Program-made: the position numbers and the translations under genes
NCBI GenBank assembly: GCA_904419145.1
Contig: CAJFQQ010000013.1
Span: 1 to 61,164, forward strand
Direction of reading: 5' to 3'
Length of the DNA: 61,164 bases
From: an uncultured Oscillospiraceae bacterium
GTDB lineage: Bacteria; Bacillota; Clostridia; Oscillospirales; Oscillospiraceae
Notes under the pieces: generated by a model
Seen by the model: the letters and a program-made list of their open reading frames with translations, nothing else
Told to the model about the DNA's origin: nothing
The model's database searches: none
Shown: positions 53,188 through 61,104 of the stretch, one piece after another
How the letters are laid out: each line of letters opens with the position of its first letter
How positions within the stretch are numbered: position 1 is the first letter of the stretch

Positions 53188-53906
53188 TTCCGCTTCCCCC
53201 TCTCCCCTGTCACGTGGACCAGAAACAGAGGCAGCTTCATCATGCGGCCGATGCGGCTGGGCTCCTTGCAGAGCCGGTAAAACCACTCCAGCCCCAGCTT
53301 TTGAAACAGGACAGGCGCCCGCTTGACGTTGCCGGAAAAGATATCCAGGCAGCCCCCCAGCCCCACCAACAGACCTGCGCCGGTGGCGGCGCCGTTTTTG
53401 GCCATCCAGAACTCCTGCTTCGGCGCCCCCAGGCAGACAAAAACCACCTGGGCGCCGCTGGCGCGGATCTTCTCCACGATGGGGCCGTCCTCCTTGAAGT
53501 AGCCGTCGTTGGTGCCGACGATCCGAAGGCCCGGATACTGGCGCTGCAGGTTCTCCGCCGCCTGCTGGGCATAGCCGGGCTTGGCCCCCAGGAGAAACAG
53601 CGTCTCGCCCCCCTGGGCCATGCGCTCCATCAGCTTCTGGGCAAAGGCGATGCCTGTGACCCGGCCCCGGAGCGGCGTCCCCAGGATCTTCGCGCCATAG
53701 ATGACGCCGATGCCGTCGGCCAGCACCAGATCGGCGCCGTTGACGGCTTCCATGACGGCAGGGTCCCGGCGGCAGGCCTCCACGATCTCCGGGTTGGGCG
53801 TCACCACGTAGTGGGAACCGCCCCCGTGGATCAGGCGGAGTCCCTCCTCCACAGCCTGGTCCGGCGTCAAATTGTCAAACCCCACACCCAGTATATCAAT
53901 GCGCAT
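53184..53906 (-). CDS. WecG/TagA/CpsF family glycosyltransferase
   Basis: 240 residues. The motifs TPNPEIV, LADGIGVIYGAKILGTPLRGRVTG (partly quoted ADGIGVIYGAKILG) and VCLGAPKQEFW are those of the GT26 family, which adds N-acetylmannosamine or related sugars to a lipid-linked acceptor in wall teichoic acid or capsule assembly. It overlaps tmk by 4 bp. Confidence 0.92.
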   Translation of the reverse strand: MRIDILGVGFDNLTPDQAVEEGLRLIHGGGSHYVVTPNPEIVEACRRDPAVMEAVNGADLVLADGIGVIYGAKILGTPLRGRVTGIAFAQKLMERMAQGGETLFLLGAKPGYAQQAAENLQRQYPGLRIVGTNDGYFKEDGPIVEKIRASGAQVVFVCLGAPKQEFWMAKNGAATGAGLLVGLGGCLDIFSGNVKRAPVLFQKLGLEWFYRLCKEPSRIGRMMKLPLFLVHVTGERGKRK

Positions 53907-53977
53907 GGCGGTCCTCCTTCTTCCTTGCTGCTTACCGATTTGGATAGTTTACCACAGGAAGGCGGGTTTGTCCACCC

Positions 53978-55279
53978 TTATGGCTCCCGGCGGGAGCGGA
54001 ACTTGTCCCAGAGCTTCCAGTAGCTGTGCCGCATCTCCCGGGCCTTCGCCACACCCCGGCACAGGTCGCTCATCAGGCCGAAGATCTCATCCGTCCAGTC
54101 AAAGTGGCGGTCGGACAGGCCCCGTTTGTAGTTCTCCATGACCACGCCGTAGCGCTCCACCGCCCGGCGGACGCTCTCCTCCCAGGAGACATAGATCTCC
54201 GTCAAGGCGTGCTCGCCAGCTTCAGCCATCTGCTCCCGGCTCAGCCCCTCCAGCAGCCGGCAGAGGCTGCGGGCGTTCTCCTCGATCAAAAAACCGTTGC
54301 GCCCGTCGCTGATCCCCTCGGCGGCACAGGAGCCCGACACCAGTGCGCTGGCGGTGCCGCAGGCCGCGGCCTCCCGCACCACGATGCCGTTGGTGTCGTA
54401 TGTACTGGGAAAGAGGAACAAATCTGCCAGGGAGAAATACCGGCGCAGGGCCTCCCGGTCCCGGATGGCCCCGGTAAAGACACACTGCTGTGCAATGCCC
54501 AGCTCCTGCGCCTCGCGCTCTATCTCCTCCCGTTCGGTGCCGTCACCCACAAAAAGCATGCGGAAGTCAGCGCCGGCCCTTCTGCGCATGGCCAGCGCCT
54601 CCAGAACGATGCGGATGCCCTTGTACCACATCATGCGCCCCACGAACAGGTAAACCGGCAGCCCCACCGGGATCGCCAGTTCCCCGCGCAAGGTCTCCAC
54701 CTGCTTTGCTTCGGCAGGCCCCCTGGGGAAGTCCACGCCGTTTTCCATCACCACGTACTCCCCCTGATAGCCCAGGCCGCGCAGGTTCTCCCCAGCGCCC
54801 CGGCTCACCACCCACACCTCATCTGAGGCGGCGATGTTGTCCACCAGGGCCCTGGCCGCGGCGGCCTGGATCAGCTTCCCGTCAAAGGCATGGGCAATTT
54901 CAATATCAAATTTGGTGTGATAGGTAAATACCAGCGGCACATCCAGCTTCTCCCGCAGCGTACGGGCCATCATGTTGGAGATGACGGGGCAGTGGGAGTG
55001 GAGCAGGTCGGGCCGGAACTCCCCAATCGCCGTCAACGTCTTTGCACTGAAGGGGTACCCCGCCCGGTAACCTACCAGCTTCGTCGTATCCACGCTCCGG
55101 TAGCGGAGCACAGGGAAGTCGTAGCGGTCCTCCGCATCGGGGTAGTAAGGGGTTGCAACCATCGACTTCCCCAAGTCCCGCTGGATGATGGTGGCGTAAT
55201 TCACCACCGTGTTGGCCACGCCGTCGATCAGCGGCGGAAAGGAGTCGTTGAGCAGGCAGACATGCAGGTCACCGGCCAT
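53978..55279 (-). CDS. GT4-family glycosyltransferase
   Basis: 433 residues. GT-B fold: N-terminal domain with NDSFPPLIDGVANTVVNYA (nucleotide-sugar enzymes that act on lipids often have FPPxxGGV); C-terminal domain VYLFVGRMMWYKGIRIVLEAL and a GIVVREAAACG donor site. It resembles diacylglycerol glucosyl- or mannosyl-transferases of Firmicutes, but the acceptor is not proven. RBS AAAGGAGG. Confidence 0.88.
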   Translation of the reverse strand: MAGDLHVCLLNDSFPPLIDGVANTVVNYATIIQRDLGKSMVATPYYPDAEDRYDFPVLRYRSVDTTKLVGYRAGYPFSAKTLTAIGEFRPDLLHSHCPVISNMMARTLREKLDVPLVFTYHTKFDIEIAHAFDGKLIQAAAARALVDNIAASDEVWVVSRGAGENLRGLGYQGEYVVMENGVDFPRGPAEAKQVETLRGELAIPVGLPVYLFVGRMMWYKGIRIVLEALAMRRRAGADFRMLFVGDGTEREEIEREAQELGIAQQCVFTGAIRDREALRRYFSLADLFLFPSTYDTNGIVVREAAACGTASALVSGSCAAEGISDGRNGFLIEENARSLCRLLEGLSREQMAEAGEHALTEIYVSWEESVRRAVERYGVVMENYKRGLSDRHFDWTDEIFGLMSDLCRGVAKAREMRHSYWKLWDKFRSRREP

Positions 55280-55326
55280 GGGATGTCCTCCTTTTATCGT
55301 ATGAATGGAATGACAGAGTCATTTTT

Positions 55327-55335
55327 ATTATATCA
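55327..55335 (-). promoter_or_regulatory. extended -10 promoter of the GT4 gene
   Basis: Minus strand TGATATAAT (55327-55335), an extended -10 motif in an AT-rich gap, 48 bp before the ATG. No clear -35. Confidence 0.45.
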
Positions 55336-55342
55336 CAATAGC

Positions 55343-56242
55343 TTACCCATTTTTGTTAAGTTTCTGTTTCAAAAAGGCAAATTTTGTCTCGCTGCACACC
55401 ACTGCCAGGAAGATCAGCAGGAAACCGGCCATCAGCTTCAGCGTCACCGGATCCCCATAGAACACCACGGAGCACAGCACCCCGAACACCGACTCCAGGG
55501 ACAAAATCACCGCGCCCGAGGAGGGATCGGAGTAGACCAGTCCCACGTTCTGGAACAGCAGCGCCACTGTAGTGGCCATGATCCCCAGATAGGCCATGGG
55601 CAGCAGCACCTCCGCGCTGGAGAGGGCTGTGGCCGGGAAGTCCTCGGTCAGAAGCCCGCCGATCCAGGCAAAGAGGGCGGCAAAGGCGAACTGGAACACC
55701 GTCAGCAGGGAGATATCCCGTTCCGGGGATACCTTGGCCGTGACGACGATATGCAGGGCATAGAACACCGCGCACAGCAGTGTGAGCAGATCTCCAATGT
55801 TGATGCTCAGGTCCCCGTTGAGGGACACCAGCCCCACGCCGGCAACGCACAGCACCGCCGCCAGAATATTATATTTGTCCGGCCGGACCCTGGAGAAAGC
55901 CCAGTGGAAAAAAGGCACCAGCACGCAGTACACCGCCGTGAGAAAGGCGTTCTTGGAGGAGGTGGTGCGCTCCAGCCCATAGGTCTGGATGGCATAGGCC
56001 AGGTACAGGCACAGCCCCATGAGCCCCCCTCTCCAGAGGTAGTCCGGCTTCATAAAGGGGCGCCATTTTTTCCAGCACACCAGCCCCAGCAGCACCGCCC
56101 CGGTAGTGAAGCGGATCGCCAGCAGGTACTGCACGGGCATGCTGTCCAGGGTGTCCTTCATAATAAAGAAGGAGCTGCCCCAGATAAAGGCGGCGGCAAA
56201 GAGCATGGGCTTGGCCAGTTTTTTCATCACTTTTCCAGACAT
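55343..56242 (-). CDS. EamA/DMT-superfamily transporter
   Basis: 299 residues from the ATG at 56242 (RBS GAGGTG). Ten predicted helices in two EamA repeats: AFIWGSSFFIMKDTLDSMP and, in the second half, ILSLESVFGVLCSVVFYGD. Exporter/importer of small metabolites; substrate unknown. Divergent from the HAD locus. Confidence 0.9.
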   Translation of the reverse strand: MSGKVMKKLAKPMLFAAAFIWGSSFFIMKDTLDSMPVQYLLAIRFTTGAVLLGLVCWKKWRPFMKPDYLWRGGLMGLCLYLAYAIQTYGLERTTSSKNAFLTAVYCVLVPFFHWAFSRVRPDKYNILAAVLCVAGVGLVSLNGDLSINIGDLLTLLCAVFYALHIVVTAKVSPERDISLLTVFQFAFAALFAWIGGLLTEDFPATALSSAEVLLPMAYLGIMATTVALLFQNVGLVYSDPSSGAVILSLESVFGVLCSVVFYGDPVTLKLMAGFLLIFLAVVCSETKFAFLKQKLNKNG

Positions 56243-56357
56243 GGGAACACCTCGGAATTGCAAAAAATGTCATCTAATGATAAGATACCTTTGCAAGTTT
56301 ATCAGAGAGGCGGGAAATCGACAAGACGCAATCCGGATTTTTCGATAAGGAGCTGTT

Positions 56358-56453
56358 ATGCTGATTTTCGATTTAGATGGAACTTTGATCGACTCCCCAG
56401 CCACGCCTGCGGCCCGGCCGGGGGCCCTATTTTACTCGATTTGCCGGAAGTGA
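56358..56453 (+). pseudogene. decoy reading frame: HAD N-terminus running into the insertion
   Basis: From the upstream ATG the frame gives MLIFDLDGTLIDS, then 18 residues from the insertion (PATPAARPGALFYSICRK), ending in TGA at 56451-56453; 31 residues in all. It keeps an RBS and motif I of the HAD fold but no more. Read as the 5' remnant of a gene split or copied by the insertion. Confidence 0.6.
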
Positions 56454-56546
56454 ATCCCGGCAAATCCAAGGGTTTCGCGCCGCGAAACCCTTGGTCCCGC
56501 CACTGGGCGGGTGTGTCTCTGAAATGCTTTCTTCTGAGGTGTGCTT
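56397..56546. mobile_element. 150-bp hairpin-rich insertion between the two HAD starts (putative small mobile element)
   Basis: Contains GATTTGCCGG/CCGGCAAATC (56438-56447 with 56457-56466), a 14-bp stem CCAAGGGTTTCGCG/CGCGAAACCCTTGG (56466-56479 with 56481-56494) and CCCGCC/GGCGGG (56496-56511). It shares CAAATCCAAGG (56461-56471) with the element at der. Relative to the downstream gene, the two elements are in opposite orientation. Confidence 0.5.
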
Positions 56547-57173
56547 ATGCTGATTTTTGATTTGGATGGAACTCTCATCGACTCCAATGGCGTGTGGGTG
56601 GAGGTGGACAAGACTTTCCTGGAGCGCCGGGGCGCCCCCTATACCAGGGAATACTACGAGGGCGTGGCCCACACCATCCTCTCCAACTGCGCCATTTTCA
56701 CCAAGGAATATCTCCACCTGGAGGAATCCTGCGAGGAGATCATCGCCGAGTGGATGGAGCTAGCCGCTGACAAGTACGGCACCCAGGTCCCCCTGAAGCC
56801 CCATGTGAAGGAGTACCTGGACAAGTGCCGGGACGCCGGGCACCGCATGGCGGTGTTCACTGCCTGCGTGCCGGAGCACTGCCGCGCCGCCATGGCCCGC
56901 CACGGCCTGGAGCCCTATTTCGAGCGGGTCATCTATGCCCAGGAGCTGGGCGTGGACAAAAAGAGCCCCGTCATCTTCCGAAAGGTGGCGGAGAGCCTGG
57001 GCGTCCGCCCCCGGGAGTGCGTGCTGTTCGACGACTCCCTCTCCGCCTGCAAGGCCGCCAAGGCCGCCGGCATGACGGTGGTGGGCGTCCATGACGGATG
57101 GTTCAGCGACACCTCCGTGGATATGCGGGAGGTGTGCGACCAGTACATCCGGGACTTTGGGGAGCTGCTGTAG
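56547..57173 (+). CDS. HAD-family hydrolase (phosphoglycolate phosphatase-like)
   Basis: 208 residues from the ATG at 56547. Motif I DLDGT at 5-9, motif II MAVFTACVP, the Lys region DKKSPVIF and motif IV VLFDDSLSACKAAKAAG show a complete HAD subfamily IA phosphatase with a helical cap. Substrate not assignable. The GTG two codons upstream is in frame but the TGAGGTG RBS fits the ATG. Its start is duplicated upstream across an insertion. Confidence 0.9.
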   Translation: MLIFDLDGTLIDSNGVWVEVDKTFLERRGAPYTREYYEGVAHTILSNCAIFTKEYLHLEESCEEIIAEWMELAADKYGTQVPLKPHVKEYLDKCRDAGHRMAVFTACVPEHCRAAMARHGLEPYFERVIYAQELGVDKKSPVIFRKVAESLGVRPRECVLFDDSLSACKAAKAAGMTVVGVHDGWFSDTSVDMREVCDQYIRDFGELL

Positions 57174-57227
57174 GCTCTGATTTTTCCCGATGTCAGCTCT
57201 GGTTGCCCCCCTGCAAGCCGGAGTTGG

Positions 57228-57256
57228 TAGACCGCTTTCCCCCCATTTGCTACACT
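57228..57256 (+). promoter_or_regulatory. promoter of the XRE regulator gene
   Basis: TAGACC (57228-57233), 17-bp spacer, TACACT (57251-57256), 31 bp before the ATG; an AAGGAGG RBS follows. Confidence 0.45.
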
Positions 57257-57287
57257 GGGGCCATCTGAGACAAGGAGGCAATGCCCT

Positions 57288-57953
57288 ATGACCTTTGGAG
57301 AAAAGCTCCAGGCCCTGCGGAAATCCCGGGGCTGGAGCCAGGAACAGCTGGCCGAGCGCATCGCCGTCTCCCGGCAGGCGGTGAGCAAATGGGAGAGCAG
57401 TGCGGCAATCCCGGACACGGAGAATGTGGTGGAGCTCAGCAAGCTCTTCGGCGTGTCCACAGACTATCTGCTCCACGACGACTACACCGGCGACGCTGAT
57501 ATCCCGGCGGTGAAACATCGGGAGGAGGAGCTGAAAAAGAAGCGCAACCGGGAGATGGCCATGATGGTCCTGATCGGCGGCGAGGCCCTGGGGTTCTTCT
57601 GGCAGCTCATGGGCGCCCTGGTGTACAACAGCCATCTCATCCCCCTGCTGGGCATGACCGTCCACATCATCACAATCATCGGCTTTGAAGCCGGGTTCCG
57701 GGGGCAGATGCGCTATTCTGGTCAGGCGCAGCCGGATCCCGAGGCCCTGGACTGCCGCCGGGTGTTCTACCGGGTCAGCGTTTGGCTGGTGAGCCTCTTC
57801 CCCATCACCTTTCTGACCCGGATCTTCTGGCTCTTATATCCCAGACCATACAGCAACGCCTTGTCCTACCTCCTTCCCCTGGTGCTGTACGGGATCGTCT
57901 GCGCCCTCGTCACCTGGAAGCTGCGGAAAAAGCCATCGCAGCATGCGGAGTAA
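57288..57953 (+). CDS. XRE-family regulator with C-terminal membrane domain
   Basis: 221 residues. Residues about 5-62 are a lambda-repressor-type helix-turn-helix (LQALRKSRGWSQEQLAERI; SRQAVSKWESSAAIPDTENV), then a charged linker and about four hydrophobic segments (AMMVLIGGEALGFFWQLMGAL onward). A DNA-binding head tethered to the membrane suggests it responds to an envelope or small-molecule signal (inference). Monocistronic, ending in a shared terminator. Confidence 0.88.
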   Translation: MTFGEKLQALRKSRGWSQEQLAERIAVSRQAVSKWESSAAIPDTENVVELSKLFGVSTDYLLHDDYTGDADIPAVKHREEELKKKRNREMAMMVLIGGEALGFFWQLMGALVYNSHLIPLLGMTVHIITIIGFEAGFRGQMRYSGQAQPDPEALDCRRVFYRVSVWLVSLFPITFLTRIFWLLYPRPYSNALSYLLPLVLYGIVCALVTWKLRKKPSQHAE

Positions 57954-57955
57954 AA

Positions 57956-57990
57956 AAACAGCCTGTCAGCAGCTGCTGACAGGCTGTTTT
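57956..57990. terminator. bidirectional terminator between the XRE gene and larC
   Basis: A palindromic stem ACAGCCTGTCAGC/GCTGACAGGCTGT flanked by A-run upstream and TTTT downstream, between two convergent genes. Confidence 0.93.
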
Positions 57991-58007
57991 GCTTTACAGA
58001 ACAACTC

Positions 58008-59264
58008 TTAACGCCGCAGGTCCTCCAGTACCCTGGCGAGGGGTACACCGGCCCGCCGGGCCGCTGCGGCCAGGTCCTCATACTCCCACTTGGACTTGGT
58101 GACGCCATATCCCGTTCCGGTCTTGCTCCGGATGGGGCCGTAGGCAGTCTCCACCGTCTCCGACGCCACCCGCATGGCGTACCGCTCGCAGTCCGTCCGC
58201 CGCACGCCGAAGGTAGTGGTGTGGCGCAGGATCTCCGCCGCCAGCCGGTCGGCGTCCGACGGCCTGCACAGGACCGTCAGCAGGATGGCGGGACGGTTCT
58301 TCTTGGTCTGCACCGGGGTATAGAACACGTCCAGAGCCCCCGCCTCCAACAGCCGCTCCATGGCGAACCCCAGGGCCTCGCCAGTCATATCGTCGATGTT
58401 GGCCTTCAGTTCGCAGACCTGATCGTTAGGCCCCTCCGCCGCGCCGGTCTCGCACAGGAAGGCCCGGACACAGTTGGCCCGTCCGAAGTCCTTGCTGCCC
58501 ATGCCGTACCCCGTGGCGCGGATGGTGCAGGGGGGCATGGGTCCAAAGGAGGCGGCAAAGGAGCGCAGCAGCGCCGCCCCCGTGGGGGTGCACAGCTCCC
58601 CGGGCACCTGGCTCATGTAGGCGGGGATCCCCTCCAGCAAGGACGCCGTAGCCGGGGTGGGTACCGGCAGGATGCCGTGGGCGGTGCGGACATTGCCGCT
58701 GCCCAGGTTCACCGGGGAGGCCGACACCTGCTCCGCCCCCAGCAGCTCCATGGCGTAGCACACGCCGGTGATATCCGCCACCGCGTCCAGGGCTCCCACC
58801 TCGTGGAAGTGGACCTCCCCCACCTCCACACCGTGAGCCTTGGACTCCGCCTGGGCCAGCAGGCGGTAGACCTCCTTCGCCTTCTCCCGCACGCACTCCG
58901 GCAGGTCAAAGCCGTCGATCATGGCGGTGATCTCCGCCAAAGAGGCGTGGTGGTGGCCCATTGGGCCGTGGTCGTGGTGGTGTTCAGACTCCCCGTGATC
59001 GTGGTGATGCCCATGGGGATCGTCGTGGTGCTCCCCGTGGTCGTGGTGGTCATGGCTGTGCTCCTCCTGCCCTGCCGCCACCACCTTGGCATGGGTGCCG
59101 GCAATGCCGCAGGAGGACGCCGCCTCAAAGGTCACAGAGATCTCCGGATGGAGGCGGTTCATGGCCTCCGTGAACGCCGCCTTGTCCGGCAGCAGCTCAT
59201 AGAGGGCCCCCAGGAGCATATCTCCCGCAGCCCCCATATTGCACTCCAGGTACAGCGTCCTCAC
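58008..59264 (-). CDS. larC: nickel-pincer cofactor nickel insertase LarC
   Basis: 418 residues from the GTG at 59264, which overlaps the larB stop (GTGA). YLECNMGAAGDMLLGALYELL opens the protein. A histidine-rich linker at about 80-130 (HSHDHHDHGEHHDDPHGHHH and more) fits nickel storage or binding, and the CTP-using core and C-terminal LarC2 region follow in one frame; in Lactobacillus LarC is made by frameshifting between larC1 and larC2, which is not needed here. Longer in-frame readings overlap larB. Confidence 0.94.
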   Translation of the reverse strand: MRTLYLECNMGAAGDMLLGALYELLPDKAAFTEAMNRLHPEISVTFEAASSCGIAGTHAKVVAAGQEEHSHDHHDHGEHHDDPHGHHHDHGESEHHHDHGPMGHHHASLAEITAMIDGFDLPECVREKAKEVYRLLAQAESKAHGVEVGEVHFHEVGALDAVADITGVCYAMELLGAEQVSASPVNLGSGNVRTAHGILPVPTPATASLLEGIPAYMSQVPGELCTPTGAALLRSFAASFGPMPPCTIRATGYGMGSKDFGRANCVRAFLCETGAAEGPNDQVCELKANIDDMTGEALGFAMERLLEAGALDVFYTPVQTKKNRPAILLTVLCRPSDADRLAAEILRHTTTFGVRRTDCERYAMRVASETVETAYGPIRSKTGTGYGVTKSKWEYEDLAAAARRAGVPLARVLEDLRR

Positions 59265-60019
59265 GCCTCCACCCCCTTCATCTGGTTGATCCGGTTGGCC
59301 AGGAAGCCGGCCCCGAACCCGTTGTCGATGTTCACCACGCTGACGCCGCTGGCGCAGCCGTTGAGCATGGACAGCAGGGCGCTGAGGCCGCCGAAGTTGG
59401 CGCCGTAGCCCACGCTGGTGGGCACGGCGATCACCGGGCAGTCCACCAGTCCCCCCACCACGCTGGCGAGAGCTCCCTCCATGCCGGCCACGGCGATGAC
59501 CACCCGGGCCCGGGCCAGGGTGTCCACATTGGACAGCAGGCGGTGGAGCCCCGCCACGCCCACGTCGTAAAGCCGGGTCACCCGGCTGCCCAGGGCCTCG
59601 GCGGTCTGGGCGGCCTCCTCGCACACCGGGATGTCGCTGGTGCCGCCGGAGGCCACCACCACGCTGCCCGCCAGGGGGATCTCCCTGGGGCAGGCCACCG
59701 CCAGGCGGGGCACCGGGTCGTAGCGCATGGGGAACCGCCCCTCCAGCGCCGCAGCCTTTTTCTCGTCCATGCGGGTAATGAGAATGTTGCAGGCCCCCTT
59801 GGCCGCCAGGGCCTCCACAATGCCGCCGATTTGCTCCGCCGTCTTGCCTTGACCGAAGAGGACCTCCCCGGCCCCCTGGCGGATGGATCGGTGGTGGTCC
59901 ACCCGGGCATAGCCCAGGTTTTCAAATGGTTCCGTGCGCAGATGGGCCATGGCCTCCTCTACCGGGAGGCTCCCCTCCTGTACCTGGCGGAGCAAGTGCT
60001 CCAGTTCTCTCTCTTCCAT
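59261..60019 (-). CDS. larB: pyridinium-3,5-biscarboxylic acid mononucleotide synthase LarB
   Basis: 252 residues. The AIR-carboxylase-like core is seen in VVVASGGTSDIPVCEEAAQTAE and in PTSVGYGANFGGLSALLSMLN. It carboxylates nicotinic acid adenine dinucleotide and hydrolyses the phosphoanhydride, the first step toward the nickel-pincer nucleotide. It lies between larE and larC. Confidence 0.94.
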   Translation of the reverse strand: MEERELEHLLRQVQEGSLPVEEAMAHLRTEPFENLGYARVDHHRSIRQGAGEVLFGQGKTAEQIGGIVEALAAKGACNILITRMDEKKAAALEGRFPMRYDPVPRLAVACPREIPLAGSVVVASGGTSDIPVCEEAAQTAEALGSRVTRLYDVGVAGLHRLLSNVDTLARARVVIAVAGMEGALASVVGGLVDCPVIAVPTSVGYGANFGGLSALLSMLNGCASGVSVVNIDNGFGAGFLANRINQMKGVEA

Positions 60020-60030
60020 GTCTTGTCACC

Positions 60031-60786
60031 TCAGCTCTCCCGGGTCACCCGGGGCGTCTCGTCCAGCCGCAGGGCCGGGAAATCCCCGCCCAAGCGGTCT
60101 ATGATCTCGTTCCAATGGGTCCTCGCCAGAGGCTGCTGTACCTCCGTCACCTGGAGCAGGCCGCCGTCCTTCAGACGCAGGCGGAAGTCCGTGAAGCCCA
60201 TGTCCATGAGGGCCGCCTCCCCCCGCTCCACCCGTCGGAGATCCTCCGCCCGGATGGGCTCCCCGGCGGGGATCCGGGTGGCGAGACAGGCGTAGGAGGG
60301 TTTGTCCCACACGAAAAGGCCCGCCGCCTTTGCGCTTCTCCGCACCTGGGCCTTGGTGACGCCGCACAGGCGCAGGGGCGAGAGCACCTGGAGCTCCTGG
60401 AGGGCCCGCATGCCGGGGCGGTCCGTGGCGTCGTCGGAGGCGTTGGTGCCGTCCAGCAGAACGTGGTAGCCGTCCTCCGCCGCAGCCCGGGCCAGGGCGG
60501 TAAACAGCCGCTTCTTGCAGTGGTAGCAGCGGTCGGACGGGTTGGCTGTCACCTCCGGCGCGGATAAAATATCCAGCTCCAGCACCCGCAGCTCCGCCCC
60601 CACCTGCCGGGCGGTCTGCTCTGCGTCCTCCAGCTCGAAGCCGGGCTGGAAGGCCGTGTTCACAAAGTAGGCCGTGCACCGCCGGGCATAGCGCACTGCC
60701 TGGTGGAGCAGCCACGCGGAATCCACCCCGCCGGAGAAGGCCACCGCCGCTTCCGGATGCTGTTGAAAAAATTCTTGCAAGGTCAT
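60031..60786 (-). CDS. larE: pyridinium-3,5-bisthiocarboxylic acid mononucleotide synthase LarE, three-cysteine type
   Basis: 251 residues. PP-loop SGGVDS at 18-23. Besides C167 in SYACLATRIP (the position of the sulfur-donating Cys of Lactobacillus LarE) there is a CxxC pair, C87 and C90 in DRCYHCKK. Three-Cys LarE proteins, such as that of Thermotoga maritima, hold a [4Fe-4S] cluster and can act catalytically. It thiolates the LarB product. First gene of larE-larB-larC; no larA (lactate racemase) lies in this window. Confidence 0.93.
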   Translation of the reverse strand: MTLQEFFQQHPEAAVAFSGGVDSAWLLHQAVRYARRCTAYFVNTAFQPGFELEDAEQTARQVGAELRVLELDILSAPEVTANPSDRCYHCKKRLFTALARAAAEDGYHVLLDGTNASDDATDRPGMRALQELQVLSPLRLCGVTKAQVRRSAKAAGLFVWDKPSYACLATRIPAGEPIRAEDLRRVERGEAALMDMGFTDFRLRLKDGGLLQVTEVQQPLARTHWNEIIDRLGGDFPALRLDETPRVTRES

Positions 60787-60825
60787 GGGTTCATCTCCCG
60801 GAACATTTCATACTACAACAGCATT

Positions 60826-60854
60826 ACCATACAGGAAAGGGGGCCATTTGTCAA
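60826..60854 (-). promoter_or_regulatory. promoter of larE-larB-larC
   Basis: Minus strand TTGACA (60849-60854), 17-bp spacer, TATGGT (60826-60831), about 40 bp before the larE ATG. Confidence 0.8.
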
Positions 60855-61068
60855 GGAAATGAGTCCGGCATTAGCATGAATGTCTGCCCCATGGTTATTG
60901 CATGTTTCAGTTTCCAAATTTCTATGATCACTTTTTTGATACCTCACCTAATACCATAAATAGGTGCCCTCGAGCACATGCGTACACAAGTTTAAGGTCC
61001 ATGCTACAGGGTTGTTAGAAATATCTCTGTCCTCTTTCCCGAGGAAGCCATTCCGCTTTCCCAATAGA

Positions 61069-61104
61069 ACGGGACCGCCAGCGTACCGGCGGTCCCGTGT
61101 CTTT
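61069..61104 (+). terminator. rho-independent terminator-like hairpin at the right edge
   Basis: ACGGGACCGCC pairs with GGCGGTCCCGT (11 bp, 8-nt loop), followed on the plus strand by GTCTTTT. The minus-strand tail is a poor T-run, so it acts mainly on plus-strand transcription, although no plus-strand gene is seen upstream. Confidence 0.65.

Larger units (their letters stand above)
56358..56585. repeat. direct repeat pair duplicating the HAD gene start
   Basis: Positions 56358-56396 (ATG and 13 codons) recur at 56547-56585, 35 of 39 bases identical. All four differences are synonymous (Phe, Leu, Leu codons), so both copies encode MLIFDLDGTLIDS. Each copy has its own upstream RBS (AAGGAG and TGAGGTG). 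The copies flank a 150-bp hairpin element, the same layout as at der. Confidence 0.9.

Noticed and set aside
60890-61104. RNase P, tmRNA or 6S RNA at the right edge
   Set aside because: The core motifs that I know for these RNAs are absent; only short chance similarities such as GGTCCATGC were seen.
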